Shown here piece by piece: positions 1-9,446 of a stretch of 64,000 nucleotides of DNA. Source of the stretch: JBGMEA01 sp041447245 (GTDB lineage Bacteria > Bacillota > Clostridia > Eubacteriales > Anaerofustaceae); the NCBI GenBank assembly GCA_041447245.1, contig JBGMEA010000012.1, positions 124,001 to 188,000 of the forward strand, given 5' to 3'. Every line of letters begins with the position of its first letter. Positions within the stretch are counted from its first letter, which is position 1. The position numbers were made by a program, and so were the translations under genes. The notes beneath the pieces were generated by a model, which saw only the letters and a program-made list of their open reading frames with translations, had not been told where the DNA came from and searched no databases.

Positions 1-1028
1 GTGACGAGCGAAAAAAAGGGAATGTATTCCAAAGCAAAGATATCGTTAACGTTGTTTCGGTACTGGCAGTCTTTTTTACTCTGAAATTAACGCTCCCGTT
101 TGTGTACAGCTATCTGAACAATATGCTGCTCAAATATATGGGATGGATCAAATATACGGATACGGTGAGCGAATCCTTTTCTTTGGATCTACTGAAAGAT
201 GCCGCAGTCACCGTATTATTGCTCGCCGGACCGGTAATGCTGGTTGCCATGGCTGTGGGTGTAATTGCCACCGGGGCTCAGACAAGATTTTCATTTTCAA
301 AGGAAAACCTGAAACTGAAATTCAGCAAACTGAATCCGATTGCCGGAATCAAGCGCATGTTTTCTCTCCGTTCTGTAGTGGAACTGGTGAAGGCGCTCAT
401 CAAAGTTACGGTGATCAGTTATGTGCTCTACGCCGGATTAAAGGGAATCATCAGCCAATTTTCCATGCTGATTTCGGTCAGTGTGTTGCAGGGAATATCC
501 TTTATTCTGAATTCGATTTTTGATATTGTTTTAAAGATAACCGTCGTGTTTGCATTGATTGCATTTTTTGATTATCTGTACCAATGGTGGGAGTATGAAA
601 AAAACATTCGCATGTCAAAGCAGGAAATCAAAGAAGAATACAAACATACGGAAGGCGATCCTCAGATCAAGGGAAAAATCAGAGAAAAGCAGCGACAGAT
701 GGCGATGCGCCGAATGATGCAGAATGTTCCAGATGCGGATGTGGTGATTAAAAATCCCACGCATTTTGCAGTCGCTCTCAAATATGATTCCCAAAAGAAC
801 CGTGCACCTGTCGTCATTGCGAAAGGACAGGACTTTATGGCACTGAAAATATTGCAGGTTGCCGAACAATATCGAATTCCCACAAAAGAAGATAAAACGC
901 TTGCAAGAGCTCTGTATCATGCGGTGGAGATTGACAGAGAAATTCCGGCCGAATTTTATGCCGCAATGGCAGAAATTCTGGCATGGGTATTCACATTGAA
1001 GAAAGACGGAAGGAGGCAGAAGAGTTGA
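1..1028 (+). CDS. flhB: Flagellar export switch protein FlhB (5' end missing)
   Basis: FlhB is an inner-membrane part of the flagellar type III export gate; its cytoplasmic tail cleaves itself and switches export from rod/hook to filament substrates. The reading frame is open from base 3, so the true start lies upstream of the window and only a short N-terminal stretch is missing. An internal GTG at 102 lies inside a membrane helix and is not the start. Several hydrophobic segments are followed by a charged linker and the autocleavage motif NPTH, in the context VIKNPTHFAVALKY. The last four bases overlap the proposed TTG start of flhA, which indicates translational coupling. Confidence 0.95.
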   Translation, partial: DERKKGNVFQSKDIVNVVSVLAVFFTLKLTLPFVYSYLNNMLLKYMGWIKYTDTVSESFSLDLLKDAAVTVLLLAGPVMLVAMAVGVIATGAQTRFSFSKENLKLKFSKLNPIAGIKRMFSLRSVVELVKALIKVTVISYVLYAGLKGIISQFSMLISVSVLQGISFILNSIFDIVLKITVVFALIAFFDYLYQWWEYEKNIRMSKQEIKEEYKHTEGDPQIKGKIREKQRQMAMRRMMQNVPDADVVIKNPTHFAVALKYDSQKNRAPVVIAKGQDFMALKILQVAEQYRIPTKEDKTLARALYHAVEIDREIPAEFYAAMAEILAWVFTLKKDGRRQKS

Positions 1029-3088
1029 AAAAAATCCTGAACAATCTGGTTGCGGTATTTGTCATTCTGATTCTCGCACTGATCATTATTCCTTTGCCGA
1101 CTTTTCTGTTGGATATGATGTTGGTTATCAACATTTCTTTGTCTCTGGTCATTCTTCTGATGACAATGTACATCAAAGAACCGCTGCAATTTTCGATTTT
1201 CCCGTCTTTGCTTTTGATCACGACCCTGTTTCGTTTGGGTTTGAATATTTCTTCCACCCGTTTGATTCTTTCCAACGAAGGATATGCGGGCAAAGTGATT
1301 CAGACGTTCGGAAATTTTGTGCTCAAGGGAAATGTCGTTGTTGGATTTATCGTATTCATTATCATTGTTTTGGTGCAGTTTATCGTTATTACAAAAGGGT
1401 CCGAGCGTGTGGCGGAAGTATCTGCCCGTTTCACATTGGACGCGATGCCCGGCAAACAGATGGCGATTGATGCCGATTTGAACTCCGGGTTGATTTCGGA
1501 GGAGAGCGCCAGAGAAAGACGCTATAAAATCCAAAAAGAAGCGGATTTCTACGGAGCAATGGATGGGGCGACGAAACTGGTCAAAGGGGATGCGATTATG
1601 TCAATCATTATCGTATTCATCAATTTTATCGCAGGGAACATTATCGGGATCGTACAAAGCGGAAAGACCTTTGCAGATGTGCTGAACATCTATTCCATCG
1701 CAACGGTCGGAGACGGGTTGGTTTCTCAGATCCCCGCGCTGCTGATCTCAACCGCGACAGGGATGATCGTGACGAGAGCCGCATCCGATGCAAGCCTGAA
1801 TGTGGATGTGAGCCGCCAGTTTTTCTCCCAGCCCGTGGTGCTCTCCATTGCAGGATTCGTATTGCTGGGCATGTGTTTGATTCCGGGTGCGCCGAAACTG
1901 CAGTTTCTGATGCTTGCGACACTGCTGATCTTCCTTGGTTACCGATTGCAGAAAACGACGAAAGAAGTCGAGATGCAGGAGAGTCTGGCTCTCGAACAGT
2001 CTTCCGCCGTTGCGGTGCCGGATGAGGTTGATTATTATAAAAATATCGATAATGTTTACGGACTGCTTCAGATTGATGCGGTCGAGATGGAATTCGGTTA
2101 CAGCCTGATTCCGTTGGTGGATGAAGGGCATGGGAGCAGTTTTATCGACAGAGTGATCTCCTTTCGAAAACAGTTTGCATTGGAAATGGGATATGTGATT
2201 CCTCCCGTCCGTCTGAAAGACAACGGATTTTTGAGCCCGAATCAATATATCATCAAGCTCAAAGGAGAGGAGATCGCCCGCGGAGAAATTTTGATCGATT
2301 ATTATCTGGCATTGGACCCCGGCAATCTTTCCGGGTTAATTGATGGAATTGATGCTGTGGAGCCGGCGTATGGAATTCCGAGCAAGTGGATTACGCAGGA
2401 CAAAAAAGAGCTGGCGGAGATTTACGGATATACCGTAATTGATCCGCTTTCCGTCGTGATTACCCATTTGTCCGAAATCATTAAAAAACATTCTTATGAA
2501 CTGCTGTCCCGCCAGGATGTCAGTCAGCTGTTGGATAATGTCAAAAAATTCAATGCTCCGCTGGTCGATGAAGTGGTGCCGGGAATTATTTCCTTCAGCA
2601 ATCTGCAGAAAATACTCGCAAATCTGCTCAAAGAGAGCGTTCCGATCCGGGATATGGAAACGATTCTGGAGACGATATCCGACTATGCGGCAAGCGTTCG
2701 GGATACGGAAATGCTGACCGAACATATCAGGCAGTCGCTTAAACGAACGATTACGCGCAAGTGGTCCGAAGGCGGGCAGATTAAGGTAATTACGCTGGAC
2801 AGTGAAGTGGAACGAACCATTCTCAATGCAATCAGCAAAAACGGACAGGAAACGGTTTTGGCTCTCGATCCGATGATCATGCAGAAAATTATTATCAGAT
2901 TGAAGGATTGCATTCTGAAAGTAAAAGATATTATCAATGTTCCCGTGATTCTGACTTCGCCGGTGGTGCGGATATATTTCAGCAGGATGCTGGAACAGTT
3001 TTATCAGGATGCGGTAGTGCTTTCATTCAGTGAATTGGATGTCCACATCCAGATACAGGCGGTGGCGAATCTGACATTGGAAGATTGA
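1025..3088 (+). CDS. flhA: Flagellar export gate protein FlhA
   Basis: FlhA is the large export-gate subunit, with about eight membrane helices in its N-terminal half and a soluble chaperone-docking domain in its C-terminal half. The protein shows the conserved cytoplasmic-loop region containing FTLDAMPGKQMAIDADLN and FYGAMDGATKLVKGDA. I place the start at TTG 1025 because AGGAGG lies at 1011-1016, eight bases upstream, and the TTG overlaps the flhB stop as TTGA. An in-frame ATG at 983 lies deep inside flhB without a ribosome site. The length of 687 residues is normal for the family. It is co-transcribed with flhB and probably with fliA. Confidence 0.95.
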   Translation: MKKILNNLVAVFVILILALIIIPLPTFLLDMMLVINISLSLVILLMTMYIKEPLQFSIFPSLLLITTLFRLGLNISSTRLILSNEGYAGKVIQTFGNFVLKGNVVVGFIVFIIIVLVQFIVITKGSERVAEVSARFTLDAMPGKQMAIDADLNSGLISEESARERRYKIQKEADFYGAMDGATKLVKGDAIMSIIIVFINFIAGNIIGIVQSGKTFADVLNIYSIATVGDGLVSQIPALLISTATGMIVTRAASDASLNVDVSRQFFSQPVVLSIAGFVLLGMCLIPGAPKLQFLMLATLLIFLGYRLQKTTKEVEMQESLALEQSSAVAVPDEVDYYKNIDNVYGLLQIDAVEMEFGYSLIPLVDEGHGSSFIDRVISFRKQFALEMGYVIPPVRLKDNGFLSPNQYIIKLKGEEIARGEILIDYYLALDPGNLSGLIDGIDAVEPAYGIPSKWITQDKKELAEIYGYTVIDPLSVVITHLSEIIKKHSYELLSRQDVSQLLDNVKKFNAPLVDEVVPGIISFSNLQKILANLLKESVPIRDMETILETISDYAASVRDTEMLTEHIRQSLKRTITRKWSEGGQIKVITLDSEVERTILNAISKNGQETVLALDPMIMQKIIIRLKDCILKVKDIINVPVILTSPVVRIYFSRMLEQFYQDAVVLSFSELDVHIQIQAVANLTLED

Positions 3089-3138
3089 TCGTATGCAACG
3101 GTTGCGAATGTAACATATAACCATGGATGGAGAGAAAC

Positions 3139-3915
3139 ATGCAGGATAGCAATGAAATGAAAAACAATGATGAGGAACTCTGGGCAGAATACGAACGGAC
3201 GAAAAGCGTTGAAATCCGCAATTATTTTGTGGAGAAATACGCTTATCTTGCAAAATATATTGCCACGAAAACAACAGGCGGCTACCAATATTTTAACCAT
3301 TTTGAAGATGTGGTTCACGAAGGGGTGATCGCACTTGTCGATGCTGCGGAAAAGTTTGATCTGAAAAAAAACATTAAATTCGAGACTTATGCTTCCATCA
3401 AAATTAAGGGAGCGATTATCGATTATATCCGTAAGCAGGATCTGTTTTCCCGCAGAGTGAAAAAAATTGCCCGCAATCTGAATGATGCCGTGACGGAATT
3501 CATCCAGATAAACGGTAAAATCCCATCCAACGAAGAACTCTCGAAGGCGATGGGCATCAGTTTGGACTCTCTTGAAAAAATGCAGTATGAGACGCATTCT
3601 CTTCAGATTCTTTCTTTTGAAGAATTGGCGTATGAAAACGGCGTGAAGAATTTGGATTTGGATCCGGTCAGTATACCGAATACTTCGGGGCCCGAAGGGG
3701 AAATCGAAAAAAAAGAAATGACCGATATTTTGGCAGACAGCATCGGGCATCTGAAAGAAAATGAACAAATGGTGATTTCTCTGTATTATCGGGATGGACT
3801 TAAAATCAAAGAGATCGCGGAAGTGCTTGATATCAGCAGTTCGCGCGTTTCTCAGATTCATTCCAGTGCATTGCAGAAATTGAAAAATATGATGGGAAAT
3901 TATATGCAGGTTTAA
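3139..3915 (+). CDS. fliA: Flagellar sigma factor FliA / sigma-28 (sigma-D)
   Basis: This is an alternative RNA polymerase sigma factor of the FliA/WhiG group, which directs late flagellar, chemotaxis and receptor genes. Region 2 is visible around KFETYASIKIKGAIIDYIR with the following DLFSRRVKK, and region 4 around LKIKEIAEVLDISSSRVSQ. Start 3139 has GGAG six bases upstream; an ATG at 3127 lacks a good site. Its likely targets lie in this window: TAAA plus 15 bases plus CCGATAT-like boxes precede cheA, a cheW gene, fliD and three chemoreceptor genes. No anti-sigma factor FlgM is visible here. Confidence 0.93.
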   Translation: MQDSNEMKNNDEELWAEYERTKSVEIRNYFVEKYAYLAKYIATKTTGGYQYFNHFEDVVHEGVIALVDAAEKFDLKKNIKFETYASIKIKGAIIDYIRKQDLFSRRVKKIARNLNDAVTEFIQINGKIPSNEELSKAMGISLDSLEKMQYETHSLQILSFEELAYENGVKNLDLDPVSIPNTSGPEGEIEKKEMTDILADSIGHLKENEQMVISLYYRDGLKIKEIAEVLDISSSRVSQIHSSALQKLKNMMGNYMQV

Positions 3916-3926
3916 TGAAAACCTGC
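3906..3926 (+). other. Short hairpin spanning the fliA stop codon
   Basis: An eight-base-pair stem (3906-3913 with 3919-3926) and a five-base loop cover the fliA stop codon. No U-run follows, so it is not a normal terminator. It may limit read-through or protect an mRNA end before the rod gene. Its role is unknown. Confidence 0.4.
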
Positions 3927-3952
3927 CGATAGAAAGAATAAGGAGGATTGTC

Positions 3953-4690
3953 ATGAACCGCGGATTTTACACTTTGGGCTCCGGCATGCTGACCAACAAT
4001 CGGTCATTGAGTTTGATCGGAAACAATTTAGCCAACCTGACGACCGTCGGATACAAAAAAAGCGAAATCGTTTCGTCCACATTCGGAGATATGCTGATGT
4101 ATCGTCTGGACAACGACGCAACGAAAATCGGAAGTGTTTCCAGACTTCGTTCCGCAACGGAAACTTACACAATCCATTCGCAGGGAACGATGGACACAAC
4201 CGATCGGTCTTTGGATTTTGCAATTTCCGGTTCCGGTTTTTTTGCCGTGCAGTCTGATGACGGGGTGGTGTATACCCGCAACGGCAATTTTAATTTGGAT
4301 TCGGACGGTTATCTTGTGCTGAAAGATGTCGGACGCGTGTTGGGTTCGAATGGGCAGCCGATCAGAATCGGAACCGACCAATTCGATGTTGATTCGCAGG
4401 GAAACATTTCGGTGAATTCCGTTGCTGCAGGACAATTATCAGTGGTTGACTTCGGAGATTACGGTGCACTGCTGACGGAAGGCAAAGGAGTTTACAATGC
4501 GAACGGGCAGACTCCCATCGCGACGGATGCAACAATTGAGTGGAAAACACTCGAACGCGCCAACGCTGACGCTGCAGAAGAAATGACAGATGCGATGGCT
4601 TCTCAGCGCAATTTGCAGGCCTGCGCGCAGGCACTGCAGATTTATGATGAAAATCTTTCGAAAGCAGTTTCCGAAATCGGAAAAATATAA
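3953..4690 (+). CDS. Flagellar rod/hook-basal body protein (FlgF/FlhO type)
   Basis: This is a FlgE/F/G-superfamily axial protein that builds the distal rod or hook base after export by the FlhA/FlhB gate. The N-terminal heptad-rich segment contains SLIGNNLANLTTVGYKKS, the typical NLANxxTxGYK signature. The middle has DFAISGSGFFAVQSDDGVVY, and the C-terminus has the conserved MTDAMASQRNLQACAQALQ helix. Start 3953 has AGGAGG at 3941-3946. With the next gene it resembles the Bacillus flhO-flhP pair, but at 245 residues I cannot tell FlgF from FlgG by sequence alone. Confidence 0.88.
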   Translation: MNRGFYTLGSGMLTNNRSLSLIGNNLANLTTVGYKKSEIVSSTFGDMLMYRLDNDATKIGSVSRLRSATETYTIHSQGTMDTTDRSLDFAISGSGFFAVQSDDGVVYTRNGNFNLDSDGYLVLKDVGRVLGSNGQPIRIGTDQFDVDSQGNISVNSVAAGQLSVVDFGDYGALLTEGKGVYNANGQTPIATDATIEWKTLERANADAAEEMTDAMASQRNLQACAQALQIYDENLSKAVSEIGKI

Positions 4691-4735
4691 GACTTGATTG
4701 TAGAGAAATAATTCGGAATAAGGAGAACGACTACT

Positions 4736-5446
4736 ATGATTAATTCGTTTTATACTGCTGCCACAGGTGCGATTCAGCTGAAATACGGTGTGGATATCGT
4801 CGCGAACAATGTGGCAAATCTCAACAATAATGGTTACAAAGCGTCTGATGCCTCATTTGCAGATTTAATATACACCAATATCAGAGATGCTGCAGATGTT
4901 GACAGTGTGCTCAAGAACGGGCACGGGACAAAACTTTCCAATACTTCCACATCCTTTGAACAGGGGCCGATGAATGCAACGGGAAATATGCTGGATTTTG
5001 CGATTTCAGGCAACGGATTCTTTGCGGTGAGGTCGGATGACGGCACCGTTCGGTACACACGAACGGGAAGTATGCGAATGACACAGGGCAACGACGGAAA
5101 CTTTTATCTGACTTCCTCCCTCGGCGGGTTGGTGCTGGATGCTGATTCCAATCCGATCATTGTAACCGATCCGGAAACACAGAGCATTAGCCCCGGGGTG
5201 TTTGAATTCGCGAACCAGGACGGACTGCTTCGTGACGGCAGCAACTTTTTTGTTGAAAGCAATACATCCGGGAATGCGCAGATATCGGCTGATGCGGATG
5301 TGAAACAGGGGTATTTGGAAGGGTCTTCGGTGGATTTGGCAAGTGAAATGGCTGATTTAATCGAATATCAGAGAGCATTCGATTTCAGCTCAAAAATGGT
5401 TCAGATTTCGGACGAAGTCATGCAGACGGTGAATAATCTACGATAA
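4736..5446 (+). CDS. Flagellar rod/hook-basal body protein (FlgG/FlhP type)
   Basis: This is a second axial rod protein, a paralogue of the gene just upstream. It has DIVANNVANLNNNGYKAS at the N-terminus, LDFAISGNGFFAVRSDDG in the middle and the C-terminal helix ASEMADLIEYQRAFDFSSKM. The gene begins 45 bases after its paralogue with AAGGAG upstream, so the two are probably co-transcribed and co-assembled into the rod. It has 236 residues. The low similarity between the two outside the motifs suggests an old duplication with separate roles. Confidence 0.88.
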   Translation: MINSFYTAATGAIQLKYGVDIVANNVANLNNNGYKASDASFADLIYTNIRDAADVDSVLKNGHGTKLSNTSTSFEQGPMNATGNMLDFAISGNGFFAVRSDDGTVRYTRTGSMRMTQGNDGNFYLTSSLGGLVLDADSNPIIVTDPETQSISPGVFEFANQDGLLRDGSNFFVESNTSGNAQISADADVKQGYLEGSSVDLASEMADLIEYQRAFDFSSKMVQISDEVMQTVNNLR

Positions 5447-5461
5447 TCGAAAGAGGGGATC

Positions 5462-6985
5462 ATGAACGAAGAGAATTTAACCAACGATTACGCAGATCTC
5501 TCGGATGAGATAGAGCAGGATGAATTATTGGATGATGGGGAAGTCGGTGAAAATGAAGTCGTTCAGGCACCGATTATAAAAGTTCAGGTATCCGGCGATA
5601 AGCTTTCGGCTTTGCTGAACGTATTCATTTTCGAAGACGGGCAGACGGTTTCCTGCGAAGATATGATTGCCGCACTTAACGAAAACGGCATTGTTTACGG
5701 CTTGCAGGAAGAACGGATACGGGCATACTGCAATATGCAAAATTATGATGCGCCTTTACTTGCGGCGGAAGGGTTGTCTTCACAAAGAGGAAATGATGCG
5801 GAGATTATTCATTACTTTGAGTGCAACAGAGAACTGAAGCCGAAAGAACGGGCGGACGGCACAATTGATTTCCATGATATGGATTCGGTTCAGAATGTCG
5901 ATAAAGATCAGGTTCTGAGTTATAAAATACTCCCTACGGAAGGTACGGAAGGTTCCGATATTTACGGAGTAAAAATATCAGCGCTGCCGGGGAAGGATCG
6001 GTCGTTTGTTCTTGGAGAGAATGTGTATGTATCGGAAGACGGATTGTATGTTCATGCCGCAATTGACGGATATGTCGAAATTAAGAATGACAGAATCACG
6101 GTTCGGAATATGTTTACCGTGCAGGGGGATGTGGATGCCAGTGTGGGAAATTTGGATGTCAATGGTTCGTTGCTTATCCGAGGAGATGTAAGAGAAGGAT
6201 TTCGGATCAAAGCAAAAGGGGACATTGCGATTCGGGGAATGGTGGAAGGGGCAATGATCGAATGCAACGGTTCAGTCAGCATCGGAGAAGGTATCAACGG
6301 AATGAATCGGGGGAAAATTTACTGCAACGGAGATATTCACAGCCGTTTTATCGAAAACACCACTGTGATATGCGACGGGGATGTACATTCCGAAGCGCTT
6401 TTAAATTCAAATATCAGTGCCGGCGGTTCCATTATACTGAAAAGTCAGCGATCCTCAATTCGGGGAGGCAGCTATTATGCAGGGGTGACGGTGTATGCCG
6501 GGGATATCGGGACATCCAAAAATCTTCCGACGCTGATTGCTATTGCTTCTCCCGAAGCAGAAAACGCGGCGATATCTGATCGGGAGGATGATCGCACCGC
6601 AGCGATCCGAACCAAGAAAAAAGACCTGAGACAATTGGAAAAAGACATTCAAAATGCAGAAAAGACCCTGCAGCAATTGTTTCGGGCGGAAGACATGCCG
6701 GATAAAAAGGTTTTGATTCGTACATTGCTGGTAAAGAAGAATCAGATGAACGACAGCGCAAGATTGATCAAAGATCAGATTACTGCTCTGGAGAATACGG
6801 ATGACAAAGAAAAAAGAGAGTTGAGCGATTTTAAAGTGATTGTGCTCGGAACCATATATCCCGGCACGAAAATTTTTATCGTGACCTATAACTATGAGGT
6901 AAAGCAGGCACACCAGTATACTAAATTTTATGTGCAGGACGGTTATATCGAACCTTCGGTGCTCACTCCTGCCGACAAACTGTAG
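5462..6985 (+). CDS. FapA-type DUF342 protein
   Basis: This is a flagellar-assembly-type protein A (DUF342) with polymer-like right-handed beta repeats. The repeats are visible at about residues 220-340 as recurring glycine/isoleucine turns, for example GDIAIRGMVEGAMIECNGSV and GDIHSRFIENTTVICDGDV. A coiled coil follows at about residues 385-440 (KKKDLRQLEKDIQNAEKTLQ). FapA-family proteins are common in clostridial motility operons, but their exact biochemical role is not settled. The gene begins 15 bases after the rod gene and precedes cheC, so it belongs to the same operon. GGGG lies just before the ATG. Confidence 0.85.
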   Translation: MNEENLTNDYADLSDEIEQDELLDDGEVGENEVVQAPIIKVQVSGDKLSALLNVFIFEDGQTVSCEDMIAALNENGIVYGLQEERIRAYCNMQNYDAPLLAAEGLSSQRGNDAEIIHYFECNRELKPKERADGTIDFHDMDSVQNVDKDQVLSYKILPTEGTEGSDIYGVKISALPGKDRSFVLGENVYVSEDGLYVHAAIDGYVEIKNDRITVRNMFTVQGDVDASVGNLDVNGSLLIRGDVREGFRIKAKGDIAIRGMVEGAMIECNGSVSIGEGINGMNRGKIYCNGDIHSRFIENTTVICDGDVHSEALLNSNISAGGSIILKSQRSSIRGGSYYAGVTVYAGDIGTSKNLPTLIAIASPEAENAAISDREDDRTAAIRTKKKDLRQLEKDIQNAEKTLQQLFRAEDMPDKKVLIRTLLVKKNQMNDSARLIKDQITALENTDDKEKRELSDFKVIVLGTIYPGTKIFIVTYNYEVKQAHQYTKFYVQDGYIEPSVLTPADKL

Positions 6986-7020
6986 ACGTTCGGACGAAAG
7001 TCCCAAACGGAGGTATTTAT

Positions 7021-7641
7021 ATGACAATAGAAAATTTGGAACAACTGAATGATATCCATCTTGACGTGCTCCGGGAAGTCGGGAATATCGGAGCCGGAAA
7101 CGCGGCGACATCTCTGTCTGCCATGCTGGATCGCATGGTGGATATGTCTACTCCGAGCGTGAAAATTGTGGATATCAACAAGGCAACCGAAAGTCTCGGA
7201 GGGCCGGAAAATGTTGTGGTCGGCATTCTCGGGAAACTCAAAGGGGATATCGACGGATTGATTGTGTTCATGATTGAACAGAATTTTGCTTTGGCTGCAA
7301 TCAATTTTTTGCTTCAGAATCGTACGGAAAACTGTACCGAGTTGACTGATATCGAATTTTCCGTGCTTGCAGAAATCGGCAATATTATGATCTCGTCTTA
7401 TATCAGTGCTATTTCCGCGCTTTCGGGGCTTGAAATTCTGACAAGCGTGCCGGCAGTCAATGTGGATATGGTCGGCTCTTTGCTGAGCGTTCCCGCAATC
7501 GTGATGGAAGATTATTCGGACAAAATCATTTATATCGAAAATGACTTTATGAATATTGACGAACGGATCACGGCAAATATGCTGTTGATGCCGAGCATTG
7601 ATTCTCTTAACAAAATAATGGTAGGACTGGGGATAGCTTAG
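7021..7641 (+). CDS. cheC: Chemotaxis phosphatase CheC
   Basis: CheC dephosphorylates CheY-P and binds CheD in the Bacillus-type adaptation pathway. Both helices carrying the ExxN active-site pattern are present: LREVGNIGAGNAATSLS near the N-terminus and LAEIGNIMISSYISA in the second half. This matches CheC rather than the single-site CheX. An upstream GGAGG supports the ATG at 7021. cheD starts two bases after the stop, the usual pairing. The protein has 206 residues, close to the family norm. Confidence 0.93.
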   Translation: MTIENLEQLNDIHLDVLREVGNIGAGNAATSLSAMLDRMVDMSTPSVKIVDINKATESLGGPENVVVGILGKLKGDIDGLIVFMIEQNFALAAINFLLQNRTENCTELTDIEFSVLAEIGNIMISSYISAISALSGLEILTSVPAVNVDMVGSLLSVPAIVMEDYSDKIIYIENDFMNIDERITANMLLMPSIDSLNKIMVGLGIA

Positions 7642-7642
7642 T

Positions 7643-8128
7643 GTGAACAACAATGTAACAGTCGGCATTTCCGATATGAAGCTCGGAGCACAGGAAGATG
7701 TTTTGGCGACCTATGCGCTCGGTTCCTGTGTGGGAATCTGTATTTATGATTCGGTCAGAAAAGTCGGCGCGCTCGGGCATATTCTGCTGCCGAACAGCGG
7801 GAACGGTGCAACGGTGCCGAATAAATATAAATTTGCTGATACCAGCGTTCCTGAAATGATCAGTGCATTGACAAAAAACGGCTCTCAAAAACGGAATTTG
7901 ACCGCTAAAATAGCAGGCGGAGCCAGCATGTTCGAAGTCAGCGGCGAAAGTGCGATCAGCAACATCGGAGAACGGAATGTCCGCGCTGTGCGCGAAGCTC
8001 TTCGTGCACAGCAGATCAGAATTATTGCGGAGGATGTCGGTCTTAATTATGGGCGGACCGTTTTTTTTCACATGAAAGACGGATCTGTTCAAGTGAAATC
8101 TTTCGCAAAAGGATTGAAAGTGTTATAA
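7643..8128 (+). CDS. cheD: Chemoreceptor glutamine deamidase CheD
   Basis: CheD deamidates receptor glutamines and is recruited by CheC. The catalytic cysteine lies in ALGSCVGICIYD and the catalytic histidine in GALGHILLPNSG; KIAGGASMFEV is also a family motif. The start is GTG 7643, only two bases after the cheC stop, so translation is probably coupled. Its substrates are likely to include the three receptors encoded at 21.6-28.0 kb, whose methylation helices are rich in Q and E. Confidence 0.93.
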   Translation: MNNNVTVGISDMKLGAQEDVLATYALGSCVGICIYDSVRKVGALGHILLPNSGNGATVPNKYKFADTSVPEMISALTKNGSQKRNLTAKIAGGASMFEVSGESAISNIGERNVRAVREALRAQQIRIIAEDVGLNYGRTVFFHMKDGSVQVKSFAKGLKVL

Positions 8129-8189
8129 TCATTCCGTTCCTGATTGCGATACGCGCATCGAAATCGGGTATGCAGTGCAAGGAGTAAAC

Positions 8190-8957
8190 ATGGCTAAGGT
8201 GATTTGCATTACCAATCAAAAAGGGGGAGTCGGCAAAACGACAAGCACCGCTTGTCTGGCCGCGGGTTATCGCAGTTTGGGCAATAGAGTGCTCTGCATT
8301 GATTTTGACCCACAAGCCAATCTGAGTTTTTCGTGCGGGACAACCAATGAGGAAGGTAATGCCACAATTTATGATGTGGTGAAAGGGCAATGCGATGCTC
8401 CCGGAGCAATCATGCGGGCTTCTTCCACTTTTGATATGATTCCTTCCAATATTCTGCTGAGTGGAATTGAGCTGGAATTTACGAACACCGGGCGGGAATA
8501 TTTGCTCAGAGAAGCACTTCAGCCTATTATGGATCGATACGATTATATTTTAATCGATACGCCTCCAGCACTTGGCATTTTAACCGTAAACGCTCTGACG
8601 GCATGCGATTATGTGATTATTCCGATGCTTGCGGATATTTTCAGCCTGCAGGGAATCGCGCAACTGGCAGAAACCATATCAAGAGTTAAAACGTATTGCA
8701 ACGCGAAAATTAAAGTCGAAGGAATTCTTCTGACGAAATATAACAGCAGAACCATACTGAGTCGGGAAATCAAACGTATCACAGAGATGATCGCTTCGGA
8801 TATGCATACGGATGTGTTTCGGACGGCAATTCGGTCGAGTGTCGTTTTGATGGAAGTGCAGGCAAATCAGGAAAATATTTTGGATTATGTAAATAAACAT
8901 ACCGCAATCGATGATTATATGCGCTTGGTGAATGAATTGACGGAACGAGGAGTTTAA
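8190..8957 (+). CDS. ParA/Soj-family partition ATPase in the motility operon
   Basis: This is a deviant Walker ATPase. The motif NQKGGVGKTTS starts near residue 9, IDFDPQANLSF is the second signature, and ILIDTPPALGIL is Walker B. The start at 8190 has AAGGAG at 8179-8184; an in-frame ATG at 8175 is poorly placed. No ParB or parS is seen nearby. Its position between cheD and a ComFB gene suggests it positions or segregates chemotaxis arrays or flagella, as ParC-type ATPases do elsewhere. A chromosomal Soj role is the alternative. It lacks the N-terminal features of FlhG. Confidence 0.82.
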   Translation: MAKVICITNQKGGVGKTTSTACLAAGYRSLGNRVLCIDFDPQANLSFSCGTTNEEGNATIYDVVKGQCDAPGAIMRASSTFDMIPSNILLSGIELEFTNTGREYLLREALQPIMDRYDYILIDTPPALGILTVNALTACDYVIIPMLADIFSLQGIAQLAETISRVKTYCNAKIKVEGILLTKYNSRTILSREIKRITEMIASDMHTDVFRTAIRSSVVLMEVQANQENILDYVNKHTAIDDYMRLVNELTERGV

Positions 8958-8959
8958 CA

Positions 8960-9394
8960 ATGGGCAAGGTCAAAAAAACATTTGATACAGAATCGATGTA
9001 CAAAAAGATCATGCCAAGCAGTAACCTGTCGAATCTGAAACCCGATGATGAAATTCCAGCCCAAAAGAGTGTTCCTGCCGATGCCGACGCAGAGGAAAAG
9101 TCAGGCAGCGATTCCGTGTATGCTCAAAATGTAATGTCCTATATCGTGCGGGAAAAAATGAAGATGGTGATGGAGAAGATGGACTGCTGCAGATGTGAAA
9201 AATGCGATGCACTTATTTTCACGCAAGTCATCAATCAGTTTGCTCCCAAGTATATCGTCGGAACAGATGAGGAACTGACCGATTTGGCGTGCAACTGCGA
9301 TTCTGCTCTGGGATTGCAGGTGACCACTGTCGTTTTGAGAGAAGTGTTGGCGCTGCGGCGCAATCCGATACACGGATCAGAAAAAAGGCAATAA
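8960..9394 (+). CDS. ComFB-domain protein
   Basis: Residues about 45-135 match the late-competence ComFB family. The core MDCCRCEKCDALIFTQVINQ is followed by FAPKYIV and later CNCDSALGLQ, giving the typical cysteine set. The first 45 residues are polar, low complexity and probably disordered. It starts two bases after the ParA stop and is the last gene of the operon, ending in a terminator. ComFB proteins have been reported to bind cyclic dinucleotides; whether this one does is inference. A link to motility control through c-di-GMP would also fit the PilZ gene at 13.2 kb. Confidence 0.75.
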   Translation: MGKVKKTFDTESMYKKIMPSSNLSNLKPDDEIPAQKSVPADADAEEKSGSDSVYAQNVMSYIVREKMKMVMEKMDCCRCEKCDALIFTQVINQFAPKYIVGTDEELTDLACNCDSALGLQVTTVVLREVLALRRNPIHGSEKRQ

Positions 9395-9428
9395 AAAGAT
9401 TCCTTGCTTTTTTCAGGGAATCTTTTTT
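9394..9428. terminator. Bidirectional intrinsic terminator between convergent operons
   Basis: A 13-base-pair stem (9394-9406 with 9414-9426) has A-runs on the left and T-runs on the right, so it can stop both the fliA-comFB operon and the converging cheW transcript. The comFB stop codon lies at its left edge. Confidence 0.85.
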
Positions 9429-9446
9429 GTTTCTTGATTTTTTTTC

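Noticed and set aside
3914..3928. A GCCGATAG sequence upstream of the first rod gene as a sigma-28 promoter.
   Set aside because: No TAAA-like box lies 15 bases upstream, and the sequence overlaps a hairpin arm.
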